Shown in pieces: positions 19,276-27,392 of a stretch of DNA of 64,000 nucleotides (its first letter is position 1; every line of letters begins with the position of its first letter). Position numbers and translations under genes: made by a program. The stretch covers positions 1 through 64,000 of the forward strand of contig CAWEBF010000010.1 of NCBI GenBank assembly GCA_963807235.1, written 5' to 3'. The DNA comes from CAWEBF01 sp963807235 (GTDB lineage: Bacteria > Acidobacteriota > Vicinamibacteria > Vicinamibacterales > UBA2999). The notes beneath the pieces are model-generated. The model saw only the letters and a program-made list of their open reading frames with translations, was not told the DNA's origin and searched no databases.

Positions 19276-19938
19276 ACTTCGCGCTTGGATATGTATCCCG
19301 CACTCCAGCTTCTGCCCCTGCCAGCGGCCTGAGCGGGGGTTGTTGGGGTCGAAGGGCACGGCGGTGCAGGGCTCGCAGCCGATGCTCGTGAAGCCCTCGT
19401 CGTAGAGCGGCAGCAGCGGGATATCGTGCTCGGCGGCGTAGCGCCACACGTCTTTCGCGGTCCAGGCGGCCAGCGGCGCGACGCGTGAGATGGTCTTCCC
19501 CGACGGAAGCTTGAACGGTTCCACCTCCTTCAGGTTGGCGCGCGACGCCGACTGGTCGCGCCGGAGCGCCGTGAACCAGGTGTCGTACCCCTCCAGCGCC
19601 GCGAAGAGCGGCTCCACCTTGTGACGCTTGCAGCACGCCTCGGTGCTCTCCTTCTGCCAGAGCCCGACGTCGGGCGCCGCCGCGCGCAGGTTGATCAGGT
19701 TGAGCCCCCACTTCGCGGACAGCTCGTCGCGATACGCCAGCGTTTGCGGGAAGTGGTGGAACGTGTCCAGGAACAGCACCGGCAGATCGGGGCGCAGCTC
19801 GCGCAGCATGTGCGTCAGCACCACGCACTCGGCCTGGAAGCTCGACGTGATGCACGGCGTCTGCGCGTCCCCGAGCGTCGAGATAATCACGTCGCGTGGG
19901 TCCACCGCGCGCGGATCTACGTCCTGGGCCTCGCTCAT
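19274..19938 (-). CDS. cysH: Phosphoadenylylsulfate/adenylylsulfate reductase, APS-type
   Basis: About 221 residues. It reduces activated sulfate to sulfite using thioredoxin. The chain shows SSFQAECVVLTHMLRE and PVLFLDTFHHFPQT, and the Cys set of the [4Fe-4S] class: C102-C103 (EACCKRHKVEPL) and C188-x2-C191 (SIGCEPCT), plus the catalytic ECGIH at C213. This cluster is typical of enzymes that accept APS directly, which fits the absence of an APS kinase gene here. ATG at 19938 overlaps the cysN stop. The frame does not stop after ECGIHIQ; a shift of two bases near 19285 gives Lys-TAG at 19274, a normal family end. Without it the frame runs on to 17200. Confidence 0.9.
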
Positions 19939-21283
19939 GTCAGCATCTCCTCCAGCGCCCGCCGCACCTGATCGATGGCCTCTTCGTCCGACGGCGCGTG
20001 CCGCGCCATGCGCGCCAGGCGCTCGGCGAAGCTCATGGGCGCGCCGTGCGCCGGCGTGCCCTCACGAACCGGGTCGGTGATCATGCCGGCGCCGCACGTG
20101 AACTGCGTGGCCGGATCGATCAGGATGAAGCTGCCGGTGCCCCGGTTCTCGGCGTAGCGGTCGAACACCAGCGGCCGTGCCGTGGACACCTGCACGCTGC
20201 CGATCTGATTCAGCACCAGTGGGTGGTTCACTTCGGCCGTTACGGAGCGGGAGCCCTGCTTCAGCAGGTAGACGCGCGTCGGATCGAGCGGCCGCTCGTC
20301 CATCCACACCATCTCGGCCTCGAAGCGCTGGCTCACGAACGGCTCGTCCAAGGCCAGCACGTCGCCGCGGCTGATGTCGATCTCGTCATCAAGGGTGACC
20401 GTCACCGACATCGGCGCAAACGCCAGCCCCACGTCGCCGTCGTAGGTCACGATCCGGGTCACCCTGGCCGATCGTCCGGACGGCCACGCGGTCACGCGAT
20501 CCCCCGGCCGAAGCGTGCCCGACACGATCTGACCCGCGTAGCCGCGAAACACGTCGTCGGGCCGCAGCACCATCTGCACCGGCAGCCGGAAAGGCGCCGC
20601 GGTGTTGTTCCGGTGCACGTGCACGGTCTCCAGGTACTCGAGCAGCGGCGGCCCCTTGAAATAGGGCGTGCGATCGCTTGTGGTGATCACGTTGTCGCCG
20701 TGCAGCGCGCTCATCGGGATGGCGTGCACGGCCGCGCCGGCCAGCAGATCCTCGAAGTCGTCCACGATGCCGTCGAAGACGTCCTGATCGAAGTTCATCA
20801 GGTCCATCTTGTTGACGGCGAGAACGAAGTCCTTGATGCCCAGGAGCCGCGCGATGCGCGCGTGCCGGCGCGACTGCGTCCGCACGCCGTTGCGCGCGTC
20901 AACCAGCAGGATCGCGACGTCCGCCGTGGAGGCCCCCGTGGCCATGTTACGCGTGTATTGTTCGTGTCCCGGCGTGTCCGCCAGGATGAACTTGCGGCGC
21001 GCCGTGGCGAAGTAGCGATACGCCACGTCGATCGTGATCCCCTGCTCGCGTTCGGCCCGAAGCCCGTCGGTGAAGAGGGAGAAGTCGATCGGTCCCGCGT
21101 TGCGGTTCTTCGACGCCTTCTCGACCGAGGTGACCTGGTCCTCGTAGACCGACTGCGAGTCGTAGAGCAGCCGGCCGATCAGCGTGCTCTTGCCGTCGTC
21201 CACGCTCCCCGCGGTGCAGATGCGCAGCAGGCCGCCGGCTGTGCCGGGTCGCGGCCGCCGGCCGCGCCCAGGTGCTCGGCCAT
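19935..21283 (-). CDS. cysN: Sulfate adenylyltransferase large (GTPase) subunit (one frame break)
   Basis: About 449 residues. With CysD it forms ATP sulfurylase, making APS from sulfate at the cost of GTP hydrolysis. GTPase motifs are intact: GSVDDGKSTLIGRL, the switch region EREQGITIDVAYRYF, ILADTPGHEQYTRNM and AVNKMDLM. EF-Tu-like domains II and III follow. There is no fused APS kinase domain at the end. ATG at 21283 overlaps the cysD stop (TGATG). The first 15 residues (MAEHLGAAGGRDPAQPA) join the GTPase core only after a frame break near 21235. Confidence 0.92.
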
Positions 21284-22215
21284 CAGAAATACCCTTCTCG
21301 CTTCTTGATCTCCATCGACCCGTCCTGGTCGTGGTCGATGATGCGCAGCTGCCGCTCGGACTGCCGCGTCGCAATCAGCTCCTCGATGATCTTGGGCACC
21401 GTGTCGGCATCGGACCGGATGGCGCCCGTGCACGGCGAGCAGCCGAGCGACCGCATGCGGCACCGCACCCGCTGCAGCTTCTCGCCGGGCATGGTCACGA
21501 CGAAGGGCTGCTCCTGCACGACGAGCGACGCGCCCCGGACGATGACCTCGCGATCCCGCGCGAAGTACATCGGCACGATGGGAATGTTCTCGAGATGGAT
21601 GTACTGCCACACGTCGATCTCGGTCCAGTTGGAGAGCGGGAAGACGCGGATGCTCTCGCCGGGCCGGATACGCCCATTCAGGAGGTTCCACAGCTCGGGC
21701 CGCTGGCGCTTCGGGTCCCACTGACCGTTGGGGTCGCGCACCGAGAAGATCCGTTCCTTGGCGCGCGAGCGCTCTTCGTCACGCCGCGCCCCGCCGATGG
21801 CGGCGTCGAAGTTGCCCGCCTGCAACGCGTCGAGCAGCGACTTCGTCTTCAGCAGGCCGCAGCATCGCTGCGTTCCCACCTTGAAGGGCTGCGTGCCGTC
21901 GGCGATCGCCTCCTGGTTCGTGTGGACGATCAGCCGGGCGCCGACCGCGCGCGCCATCTCGTCCCGGAACTCGATCATCTCCCTGAACTTGTAGGTGGTG
22001 TCCACGTGGAGCAGCGGAAACGGGATTGGGCCGGGGTAGAAGGCCTTCTGCGCCAGCCGCAGCAGCACCGAAGAATCCTTGCCGATCGAGTACAGCATCA
22101 CGGGCCGCTCGAATTCCGCCACCACCTCGCGCATGATGTGGATGCTTTCGGCCTCGAGAGCCTTCAAGTGGTCGAGCTGCAGGCCGGCGTCGCTGGCGGT
22201 GGTGGCTACACTCAT
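21283..22215 (-). CDS. cysD: Sulfate adenylyltransferase small subunit
   Basis: 310 residues, uninterrupted. It carries the PP-loop ATP pyrophosphatase core: VMLYSIGKDSSVLLRLAQKAFYP, LLHVDTTYKFREMIEFRD, GGARRDEERSRAKERIFSVRD and FPLSNWTEIDVWQYI, and ends with a standard CysD tail (MEIKKREGYF). It is the first gene of cysD-cysN-cysH, whose members overlap end to start. An intrinsic terminator and a short Cys-rich ORF lie directly upstream, so expression is probably set by cysteine supply. Confidence 0.95.
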   Translation of the reverse strand: MSVATTASDAGLQLDHLKALEAESIHIMREVVAEFERPVMLYSIGKDSSVLLRLAQKAFYPGPIPFPLLHVDTTYKFREMIEFRDEMARAVGARLIVHTNQEAIADGTQPFKVGTQRCCGLLKTKSLLDALQAGNFDAAIGGARRDEERSRAKERIFSVRDPNGQWDPKRQRPELWNLLNGRIRPGESIRVFPLSNWTEIDVWQYIHLENIPIVPMYFARDREVIVRGASLVVQEQPFVVTMPGEKLQRVRCRMRSLGCSPCTGAIRSDADTVPKIIEELIATRQSERQLRIIDHDQDGSMEIKKREGYF

Positions 22216-22236
22216 AAGTGGCTGACGCGAATCCCC

Positions 22237-22276
22237 TCAAAACACAAAAGCCCGGGAACCTGAGGTCCCCGGGCTT
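22237..22276 (-). terminator. Intrinsic terminator in the cysDNH leader
   Basis: On the minus strand a 13-base-pair stem (AAGCCCGGGGACC / GGTTCCCGGGCTT, one G-U pair) closes on a 3-base loop (TCA) and is followed by TTGTGTTTT. It lies between the Cys-rich leader ORF and cysD, 22 bases before the cysD start, where a terminator only makes sense as an attenuator. Its 5' arm (22264-22270) is complementary to leader sequence at 22336-22342. Confidence 0.92.
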
Positions 22277-22308
22277 CAATCTCGCCTTTGTGCTCGTGCA
22301 GTCGTGGA

Positions 22309-22386
22309 TCAGTCGAGCAGCCGGACGGTCGCCGTGGGGACCTTGGCGGTCCTGGTACAACAGCAGCGGCGACAACAGGCACGCAT
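22309..22386 (-). CDS. Cysteine-rich leader peptide of the cysDNH operon
   Basis: 25 codons from ATG 22386 to TGA 22309. The peptide begins MRACCRRCCCTRTAK, with five Cys codons (TGT TGT, then TGC TGT TGT) in its first ten residues. No Shine-Dalgarno site precedes it and a TACAAT box ends 11 bases before the ATG, so the mRNA is probably leaderless or nearly so. Just after the Cys codons GGACC (22352-22348) can pair with GGTCC at 22342-22338. The latter segment, extended as AGGTCCCC, can instead pair over 8 bases with the terminator's 5' arm. A ribosome stalled for lack of Cys-tRNA would cover the first segment and favour the antiterminator. The layout resembles the polycysteine leaders described in mycobacteria. 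Confidence 0.85.
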   Translation of the reverse strand: MRACCRRCCCTRTAKVPTATVRLLD

Positions 22387-22397
22387 GACTAGTCCCG

Positions 22398-22403
22398 ATT
22401 GTA
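22398..22403 (-). promoter_or_regulatory. Probable -10 element of the cysDNH leader
   Basis: TACAAT on the minus strand, one mismatch from TATAAT. It ends 11 bases before the leader ATG; initiation 7-8 bases downstream would leave a 5' leader of about 3-4 bases. No good -35 hexamer is visible at the usual distance. Confidence 0.55.
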
Positions 22404-22493
22404 CTCCGCCTTGAGCCTTCGCGGCGCCGGGCGTCGCAGCGGCCCAGGTGGGTCGCCCAAAAGGGTAGAATTCGGCTTCCAGGGAGGCAAGAC

Positions 22494-23285
22494 ATGCGAT
22501 TGTGTGCAGGGTTTTCAGCCCTTTTTCTCGTTCTTGGCGGAGCGCTTTCGGCCGACACCGTGCCGGCCACGGGAGGCGCCATCGAGCTGACGCCGATGGC
22601 CCACGCGCATGTGCAGATCGAGTTCGGCGGCAAGGTGATCCATGTGGACCCCTCGAACCTGGCCGACTTCTCCAAGGCCAAACCGGCCGATCTCGTCCTG
22701 GTCACCGACATCCACGGCGACCACATGGATCCACTGGCGATCGACCGGGTGCGGAAGACGGGCACCGCCTACGTGGCGCCGCGCGCGCTGGCCGACCGGT
22801 TCCCGGGGGCCACGACGCTCCTGGCTAATGGTGAGACCAAGACGGTGGCCGGCGTGAGCGTGCAGGCCGTTGCGGCGTACAACCTGACGCGCGGCCCGGC
22901 GCCCGGCCAGCTCTATCACGCCAAAGGACGGGGAAATGCCTACGTCATCACGCTCGGCGGCAAGAAGATTCTGCTGACCGGCGACACCGAGTGCACGCCG
23001 GAGATCAAGGCGCTCACGGGCATCGACGTGGCCTTTGTCACCATGAACCTGCCTTTTACGATGACGCCGCAGGAAGCGGCCGACTGCATGAAGGCCGTGA
23101 AACCCGCGATGGTGTATCCGTACCACTACCGCCAGCAGGGCCTGGAACCGGCGAACAAGAACCAGCAGGATTTCGTGGCGGCGATGCAGGGCACGGCGGG
23201 CGTCGAAGTGAAGGCCGCGGACTTCTATCCGGCGCCCGCGCCAGCGGCCGGGCGTGGTGGGCGGGGAGGCCGTGGCGGCGACTGA
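22494..23285 (+). CDS. Secreted MBL-fold metallo-hydrolase
   Basis: 263 residues from ATG at 22494, with GGGAGG 7 bases upstream. A signal peptide (LCAGFSALFLVLGGALSA) is followed by the UlaG/YtnP-like metallo-beta-lactamase fold: HAHVQIEFGGKVIHVDPSN, TDIHGDHMDPLAIDRV (the H-x-H-x-D-H metal motif appears as TDIHGDH, with the first His replaced by Asp), YVITLGGKKILLTGDTECTPEI, and YPYHYRQQG. The protein ends in a Gly/Arg-rich tail. The substrate is unknown. It is divergent from the cys operon, and the two promoters share about 100 bases. Confidence 0.8.
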   Translation: MRLCAGFSALFLVLGGALSADTVPATGGAIELTPMAHAHVQIEFGGKVIHVDPSNLADFSKAKPADLVLVTDIHGDHMDPLAIDRVRKTGTAYVAPRALADRFPGATTLLANGETKTVAGVSVQAVAAYNLTRGPAPGQLYHAKGRGNAYVITLGGKKILLTGDTECTPEIKALTGIDVAFVTMNLPFTMTPQEAADCMKAVKPAMVYPYHYRQQGLEPANKNQQDFVAAMQGTAGVEVKAADFYPAPAPAAGRGGRGGRGGD

Positions 23286-23556
23286 CATTCAGTGGGTCGG
23301 ATCCGGCGCATTCAATCCGCCGGATCTCATCTATAACGAGCTCCAGCTTTACGCGAAATTGGCTGGAAATGAGGCGGAAACTGGAACGGTCCTTTGGGCA
23401 CGCAACGTGCTGTCAATGAGGACAACCGCCGACACCGTGCTCTGACAGGTTTGGTGGACGCGGACATTGCCTTCGGAGGGGCGGGCTCGGTGCGTCACTG
23501 AGTCCGCCCTGACGTTTGTACGGTTGCGCAGGCAAGGCTGCTAGAGTGAACGCGGC
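23286..23556. other. Intergenic region, no feature recognised
   Basis: These 271 bases have visibly lower G+C in the left half than the flanking genes. A 63-codon open frame (to 23445) starts inside the MBL gene in another frame and lacks coding character. I see no hairpin with a T run, no repeat array and no RNA gene. Confidence 0.4.
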
Positions 23557-24072
23557 TTGTTTGACCCACTCTTTGCGGCGATCGAGAACCTAAAGCTAAG
23601 CACCTGGCTTCGCGAGTCCCCGTCGCTCTGGGGCTTTCCGTTCGTCCTCATCCTGCACACCGTGGGACTGGCCTTTCTGGTCGGCTCCAGCGTGGCCATC
23701 AACGTGCGCGTGCTGGGTCTGGCGCAGGGCGTGCCGTTCGGGCCCCTTGGCCGCTACTTCACCGTGATGTGGATGGGGTTCTGGGTGAACCTCGTGTCCG
23801 GTCTGCTGCTCCTGCTGGCCTATCCCACCAAGGCGCTCACCAATCCGCTCTTCTACGTGAAGCTGTCGTTCATCGCGGTGGCGCTGACCCTGGTCCGGCG
23901 GATTCGCGCGCACTTGCAGTCACCCCTGCGCGGGTCTGGTGAGCCGGACACGGCGGTGCGGGGTCTCGCATGGGGCTGCCTGTCGTGCTGGGCCATCAGC
24001 ATCGCTGCCGGCCGATTCCTGGCCTACACCCATACGCGTCTCATGGTGGATCTAGTGGCGTGGGGAAAGTGA
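23557..24072 (+). CDS. DUF6644-like four-helix membrane protein (copy 1)
   Basis: 171 residues, probably from TTG at 23557. Four membrane segments are visible (FPFVLILHTVGLAFLVGSSVAINV, FTVMWMGFWVNLVSGLLLLL, PLFYVKLSFIAVALTLV, LSCWAISIAAGRFLAYT). The first contains a His (LHT), and W-x3-G-R occurs in the last. The pattern recurs in three other genes of this window (24077, 35689, 36366), which fall in two adjacent pairs. Conserved helix His residues would allow haem binding, but this is inference. Five bases separate it from the next copy. Confidence 0.65.
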   Translation: MFDPLFAAIENLKLSTWLRESPSLWGFPFVLILHTVGLAFLVGSSVAINVRVLGLAQGVPFGPLGRYFTVMWMGFWVNLVSGLLLLLAYPTKALTNPLFYVKLSFIAVALTLVRRIRAHLQSPLRGSGEPDTAVRGLAWGCLSCWAISIAAGRFLAYTHTRLMVDLVAWGK

Positions 24073-24076
24073 CGTC

Positions 24077-24595
24077 GTGTTCGAGGTGATCTTCGACTGG
24101 CTGGCCCCGGTGTCGGGCTGGCTGGAACCGATTCTCCGCGAGTCGCCCATGGGCGAATACGTCCGCAGCTCCCGATGGGCGTGGCCGGTGCTCGAGTCGC
24201 TGCACTTCCTGGGCATGTCGCTTCTGATTGGCACGGTGGGGGTTTTCGATCTGCGCCTGCTGGGGTTCGCGCGCGGGATTCCCTACGCCGCGCTGCACCG
24301 GCTGATTCCGCTGGGCATCGCCGGGTTCGTCCTCAACGCGTCCACGGGGCTCTTCTTCATCTCGGGCACACCCGACCAGTACTTCTACAACCGGGCCTTC
24401 ATCGTGAAGGTCACGTTCATGATGATCGCGGGCCTGAACGTCGCCTTCTTTTACGCGCGGGTGTTCGAGCGGCTGCAGCGTACGGGCGCGGACGACACGC
24501 CTCCGCTTGGCGCGCGAGTGGCCGGGGGTGTGTCGCTCGCGGCCTGGGTCGGCGTGATGTCGGCGGGCCGTCTGCTCACGTTCTTCCGGCCGTGA
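24077..24595 (+). CDS. DUF6644-like four-helix membrane protein (copy 2)
   Basis: 172 residues from GTG at 24077. The start resembles copy 4 (VFDWLAPVSGWLEPILRESPMGEYVRSSRW), then VLESLHFLGMSLLIGTVGVFDLRLLGFARGIPY, IPLGIAGFVLNASTGLFFI, FIVKVTFMMIAGLNVAFFYARVF and a last segment with AGRLL. The LHF-x4-L-x12-DLRLLG pattern is shared with the copies at 35689 and 36366. Its stop overlaps the start of the TIR gene, so the pair and the TIR gene probably form one operon. Confidence 0.7.
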   Translation: MFEVIFDWLAPVSGWLEPILRESPMGEYVRSSRWAWPVLESLHFLGMSLLIGTVGVFDLRLLGFARGIPYAALHRLIPLGIAGFVLNASTGLFFISGTPDQYFYNRAFIVKVTFMMIAGLNVAFFYARVFERLQRTGADDTPPLGARVAGGVSLAAWVGVMSAGRLLTFFRP

Positions 24596-26115
24596 AGGGC
24601 TCGAGAGTCTTCATCAGCTACCGGCGCGACGACGCGGCCGGCGAAACCGGCCGCCTCGCCGATCACCTGCACAAGCGCTTCGGCCCGGAGCGGGTGTTTC
24701 TCGACATCGAGACCATCGAGCCGGGCACCGACTTCGTGCAGGCGCTGCAGCGATCGCTCAAGGAGACAGCAGCGGTGCTGGTCGTGATCGGACGGCGGTG
24801 GGTGGACATCACCGGCGCGACGGGTCTGCGCCGGCTCGACGACCCGGCCGACTTCGTCCGCCGGGAAGTGGAGGCCGCGCTTGGCCGCGGCGTGCCCGTG
24901 GTGCCAGTGCTCGTGCAGGGGGCTGCCATGCCTCGCGCAGAGGACCTGCCGGCACCGCTCGCGGGGCTCGTGACGCGGCAGGCAGCCACACTCGACCACG
25001 CCGAGTTCCACGCCGACGTCGAGCGGCTCTGCGACCGCCTGGCCCCCCTGATCGAACAGCCCCGCGGGGGTTGGTGGCCGCCCTCGACGCGAGTGGCCGT
25101 GACCGCCGGCGTGGTGCTGCTGCTGGCCGCCGCGCTTGGCGGCTACACCTGGTTCAGCGGGCAGGCCGCGGAGCGCCGGCGCGTGGCCACCGAAGCCGCC
25201 GCCCGCCAGGAGCGGATGGGCCGCGTGGCGGCGCTTCTCGAAACAGCCACCGATCAGCGGGAACGGCGGCAGTTCCCCGACGCGATCAAGACACTGGAGT
25301 CGGCGCTGGCGGTGGATTCAGGAGCCGCTCACGTCAGGACCACGCTCGAAGACGTAGCCATGCAGTGGCTGCGCGAGGTGCAGGGCGACGAGAGCACAAA
25401 GACCTTCGGCGAGACGTTGAAGCCGCCGCTGGCCATCGTGGACCGCGCGCTGCCAGGCTCTACGGGCGCGCGGCGCGCGGACCTGGTCGCCCACCAGGGA
25501 TGGGCCACGTTCCTCTTGTGGCGCGACGGCGACCGCACCCTGCGGCCCGAAGACCGGTACCGGGAGGCGCTGGCGATCGACCCCGACAACCCGTACGCCA
25601 ATGCCATGCTGGCGCATTGGACCCTGTGGCGCGGCGACGACGTGGACGAGGCTGCGCGCCTGTTCGAGGCCGCCCTCCGCCCCCGGCGCGCCGTGGATGT
25701 GGTGCGGACGCTGCAATGGGCCGCGTACAGGAACGATACGAGCATCCGGTCGCAGGTGGAGACGGTGCGGCTGGCCGACGCGATGCGGCGCGGCAACGAG
25801 AGGCTGACGCCCAGGCAATCCCAGACGATGTGGAGCCCGTACTTCTTCGTGCTCAACGAAGAGGAGCGGCGGCAGCAGTTGCTGCGTGCGCTGCCGCCCG
25901 ACGACTACATCGCCACGCTCCACTGGGCGTTCGACGACTTCTTCCCGGCAGACGATAGCCGCCGGATGACGCTGCGGTACTACATCGCACTCCTGGACGC
26001 CGAGGCGGGCCGGCAATCCAAGGCTCGAACCGATCTCACGGCGCTGAGGACCGAACTGGCTTCTTCGCCCGGCACACTGCTCGACGCCGTTCAAGCGGCT
26101 CTCAGGAAGCTCTGA
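24592..26115 (+). CDS. TIR-domain protein with membrane segment and TPR-like C-terminus
   Basis: 507 residues from GTG at 24592, overlapping the previous stop (GTGA). Residues 3-150 are a TIR domain (GSRVFISYRRDDAAGETGRLADHL, RVFLDIETIEPGTDF, AVLVVIGRRWVDI, DFVRREVEAAL, with E92 the candidate NADase glutamate). One membrane segment lies at about 167-187 (VAVTAGVVLLLAAALGGYTWF), then about 300 helical residues with TPR-like character (YREALAIDPDNPYANAMLAHWTLWRGDDVDEAARLFEAAL). The layout is common in bacterial sensory TIR proteins. Whether it acts in defence, signalling or scaffolding cannot be decided from sequence. Confidence 0.8.
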   Translation: MKGSRVFISYRRDDAAGETGRLADHLHKRFGPERVFLDIETIEPGTDFVQALQRSLKETAAVLVVIGRRWVDITGATGLRRLDDPADFVRREVEAALGRGVPVVPVLVQGAAMPRAEDLPAPLAGLVTRQAATLDHAEFHADVERLCDRLAPLIEQPRGGWWPPSTRVAVTAGVVLLLAAALGGYTWFSGQAAERRRVATEAAARQERMGRVAALLETATDQRERRQFPDAIKTLESALAVDSGAAHVRTTLEDVAMQWLREVQGDESTKTFGETLKPPLAIVDRALPGSTGARRADLVAHQGWATFLLWRDGDRTLRPEDRYREALAIDPDNPYANAMLAHWTLWRGDDVDEAARLFEAALRPRRAVDVVRTLQWAAYRNDTSIRSQVETVRLADAMRRGNERLTPRQSQTMWSPYFFVLNEEERRQQLLRALPPDDYIATLHWAFDDFFPADDSRRMTLRYYIALLDAEAGRQSKARTDLTALRTELASSPGTLLDAVQAALRKL

Positions 26116-26152
26116 CTTCTTGCTTGCGAGGCCTGGAGCCAGGAGTCCTCCT

Positions 26153-26908
26153 CTAACACCGACCGATTCGCGTGGTGACCCGTAGGTCGGCGCCGCGCGC
26201 GCCCACCGCGAAGAGATGCACCCACGAGGTTGCGGGCGTCCGGCTCTCCATCACCCATACGGCATCCGCGGCGAGCGTCAGCACGCCAAGCGGCCGCAGA
26301 TCCGGCCGATTCGGCCCGCGCGGCAAGCCGTCCTGCTCCCACCGCAGCTCGCCTTTGGTGCCGAGCGGCGTCAGCCCGGCCGGGTCGCGTCGCACGAACC
26401 CCGAGACCACCACGCGGATCGTTCCCGGCGGGTCGGTATCCACGTCAGTGTCCAGCGGCGCCGCCACGCTGGGGAGCCGGCGCGACGCCTCGAAGTAGTA
26501 CGTCACGCGGCCGCCGGCATCGTGCGCGAACAGCCAGTCGAGAAACTGCGGCGCGCGCGCCATCGTGGCCTGCACGAGTCGCTGCTCCCGTTCCCGCCGC
26601 TCGGCGAGCGCCAGGATCTGCGGCGCGAGCTGCCTCCACTCTTCTGAGTCGAGGGCGACGGCCCGGGGCGCGGCGACCGGCTGGCTCGCCACGACCGACT
26701 GCGCCGCCAGGGGATCGAGGGGCGCGTCGGTCACGATGCACGGTGCCGTGGGCGCCAGGCGGCCGTCGAGGAGTTGGGCCACCGGATACGTGCGGGCACC
26801 GTCGGTCACGCCGATCTCCATCGTGGGGGACTGCGCGACGAGCGGGGCCGCCGCAGCGGCAACGATGCACGCGGCGGCGAAATAACGCGTCACGCCGCGC
26901 CCGAACAC
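26153..26908 (-). CDS. Secreted protein, unknown
   Basis: 251 residues from GTG at 26908. A signal peptide (YFAAACIVAAAAAPLVAQ) is followed by an all-soluble chain. One segment (WRQLAPQILALAERREREQRLVQATMARAPQFLDWLFAHD) is helical; the remainder looks beta-rich (RVTYYFEASRRLP, IRVVVSGFVRRDPAGLTPLGTKGELRW). No motif identifies a function. It starts 19 bases after the stop of the upstream minus-strand gene, so the two may share a transcript. Confidence 0.55.
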   Translation of the reverse strand: MFGRGVTRYFAAACIVAAAAAPLVAQSPTMEIGVTDGARTYPVAQLLDGRLAPTAPCIVTDAPLDPLAAQSVVASQPVAAPRAVALDSEEWRQLAPQILALAERREREQRLVQATMARAPQFLDWLFAHDAGGRVTYYFEASRRLPSVAAPLDTDVDTDPPGTIRVVVSGFVRRDPAGLTPLGTKGELRWEQDGLPRGPNRPDLRPLGVLTLAADAVWVMESRTPATSWVHLFAVGARGADLRVTTRIGRC

Positions 26909-26927
26909 CGCCGCGTCGAGACGGGCG

Positions 26928-27371
26928 TCACGCCCCGCCGATCACCGCCGCGTCTTCCACGCACTTCAGGTAGTCGGTGGTCGCTTGCCGGAGGTCCGCA
27001 TGGCCCAGGGCGATGCCCGTCTCGATGGCCTCGAGCCTGGCGCGGCACGCGAGGGCTCGCGCCACGTGCTCTTCGAGATGAGTGGTCTTGAGGGTCGTGG
27101 TCGCGATCGTAGCGGCTATCGACGAAAGGGAAGCAGCGCCGCACAGCAGCCGCCACACGGGAGATTCCAGCCCGAGCGCGGCAGTGAGCCACGAGGTGAC
27201 GGGCGCCCCGCCTACCGCAGGTACCGCGGTCAGCGCCGCGGCCATCGCGCCGCCCACGATGGTCGTGTTCAGCAGCCTGCGCTTACGAGGAGTGGCGGCG
27301 GCGACAAACGCGTCCACCTGCGCGCGGGTCGCGCGCACACGGCTGAGGAGCGCATCGACTGGCTCGGACAT
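26928..27371 (-). CDS. Small membrane-associated protein, unknown
   Basis: 147 residues from ATG at 27371. The N-terminal helix (VDALLSRVRATRAQVDAFVAAATPRKRRL) is followed by two hydrophobic segments (LNTTIVGGAMAAALTAVPAVGG and LCGAASLSSIAATIATTTLK) and a soluble helical end (HLEEHVARALACRARLEAIETGIALGHADLRQATTDYLKCVEDAAV). It could be a two-helix membrane protein. No family recognised. It is the first gene of a pair with the secreted protein downstream. Confidence 0.55.
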   Translation of the reverse strand: MSEPVDALLSRVRATRAQVDAFVAAATPRKRRLLNTTIVGGAMAAALTAVPAVGGAPVTSWLTAALGLESPVWRLLCGAASLSSIAATIATTTLKTTHLEEHVARALACRARLEAIETGIALGHADLRQATTDYLKCVEDAAVIGGA

Positions 27372-27392
27372 GTCCTGAGCCGGATTCTACGC

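Noticed and set aside
17200..19938. CysH-hydrolase fusion protein
   Set aside because: The open frame passes antisense-free through PadR and a membrane gene encoded on the same strand in other frames; CysH has a normal end and the hydrolase its own leader region.
23254..23445. 63-codon ORF after the MBL gene
   Set aside because: Starts inside the MBL gene in another frame and lacks coding character or a ribosome site.
24175..24591. An N-terminal extension of the TIR protein into the preceding gene
   Set aside because: The extension reads as an Arg-rich out-of-frame shadow of the membrane gene; GTG at 24592 overlaps its stop and starts the TIR fold directly.
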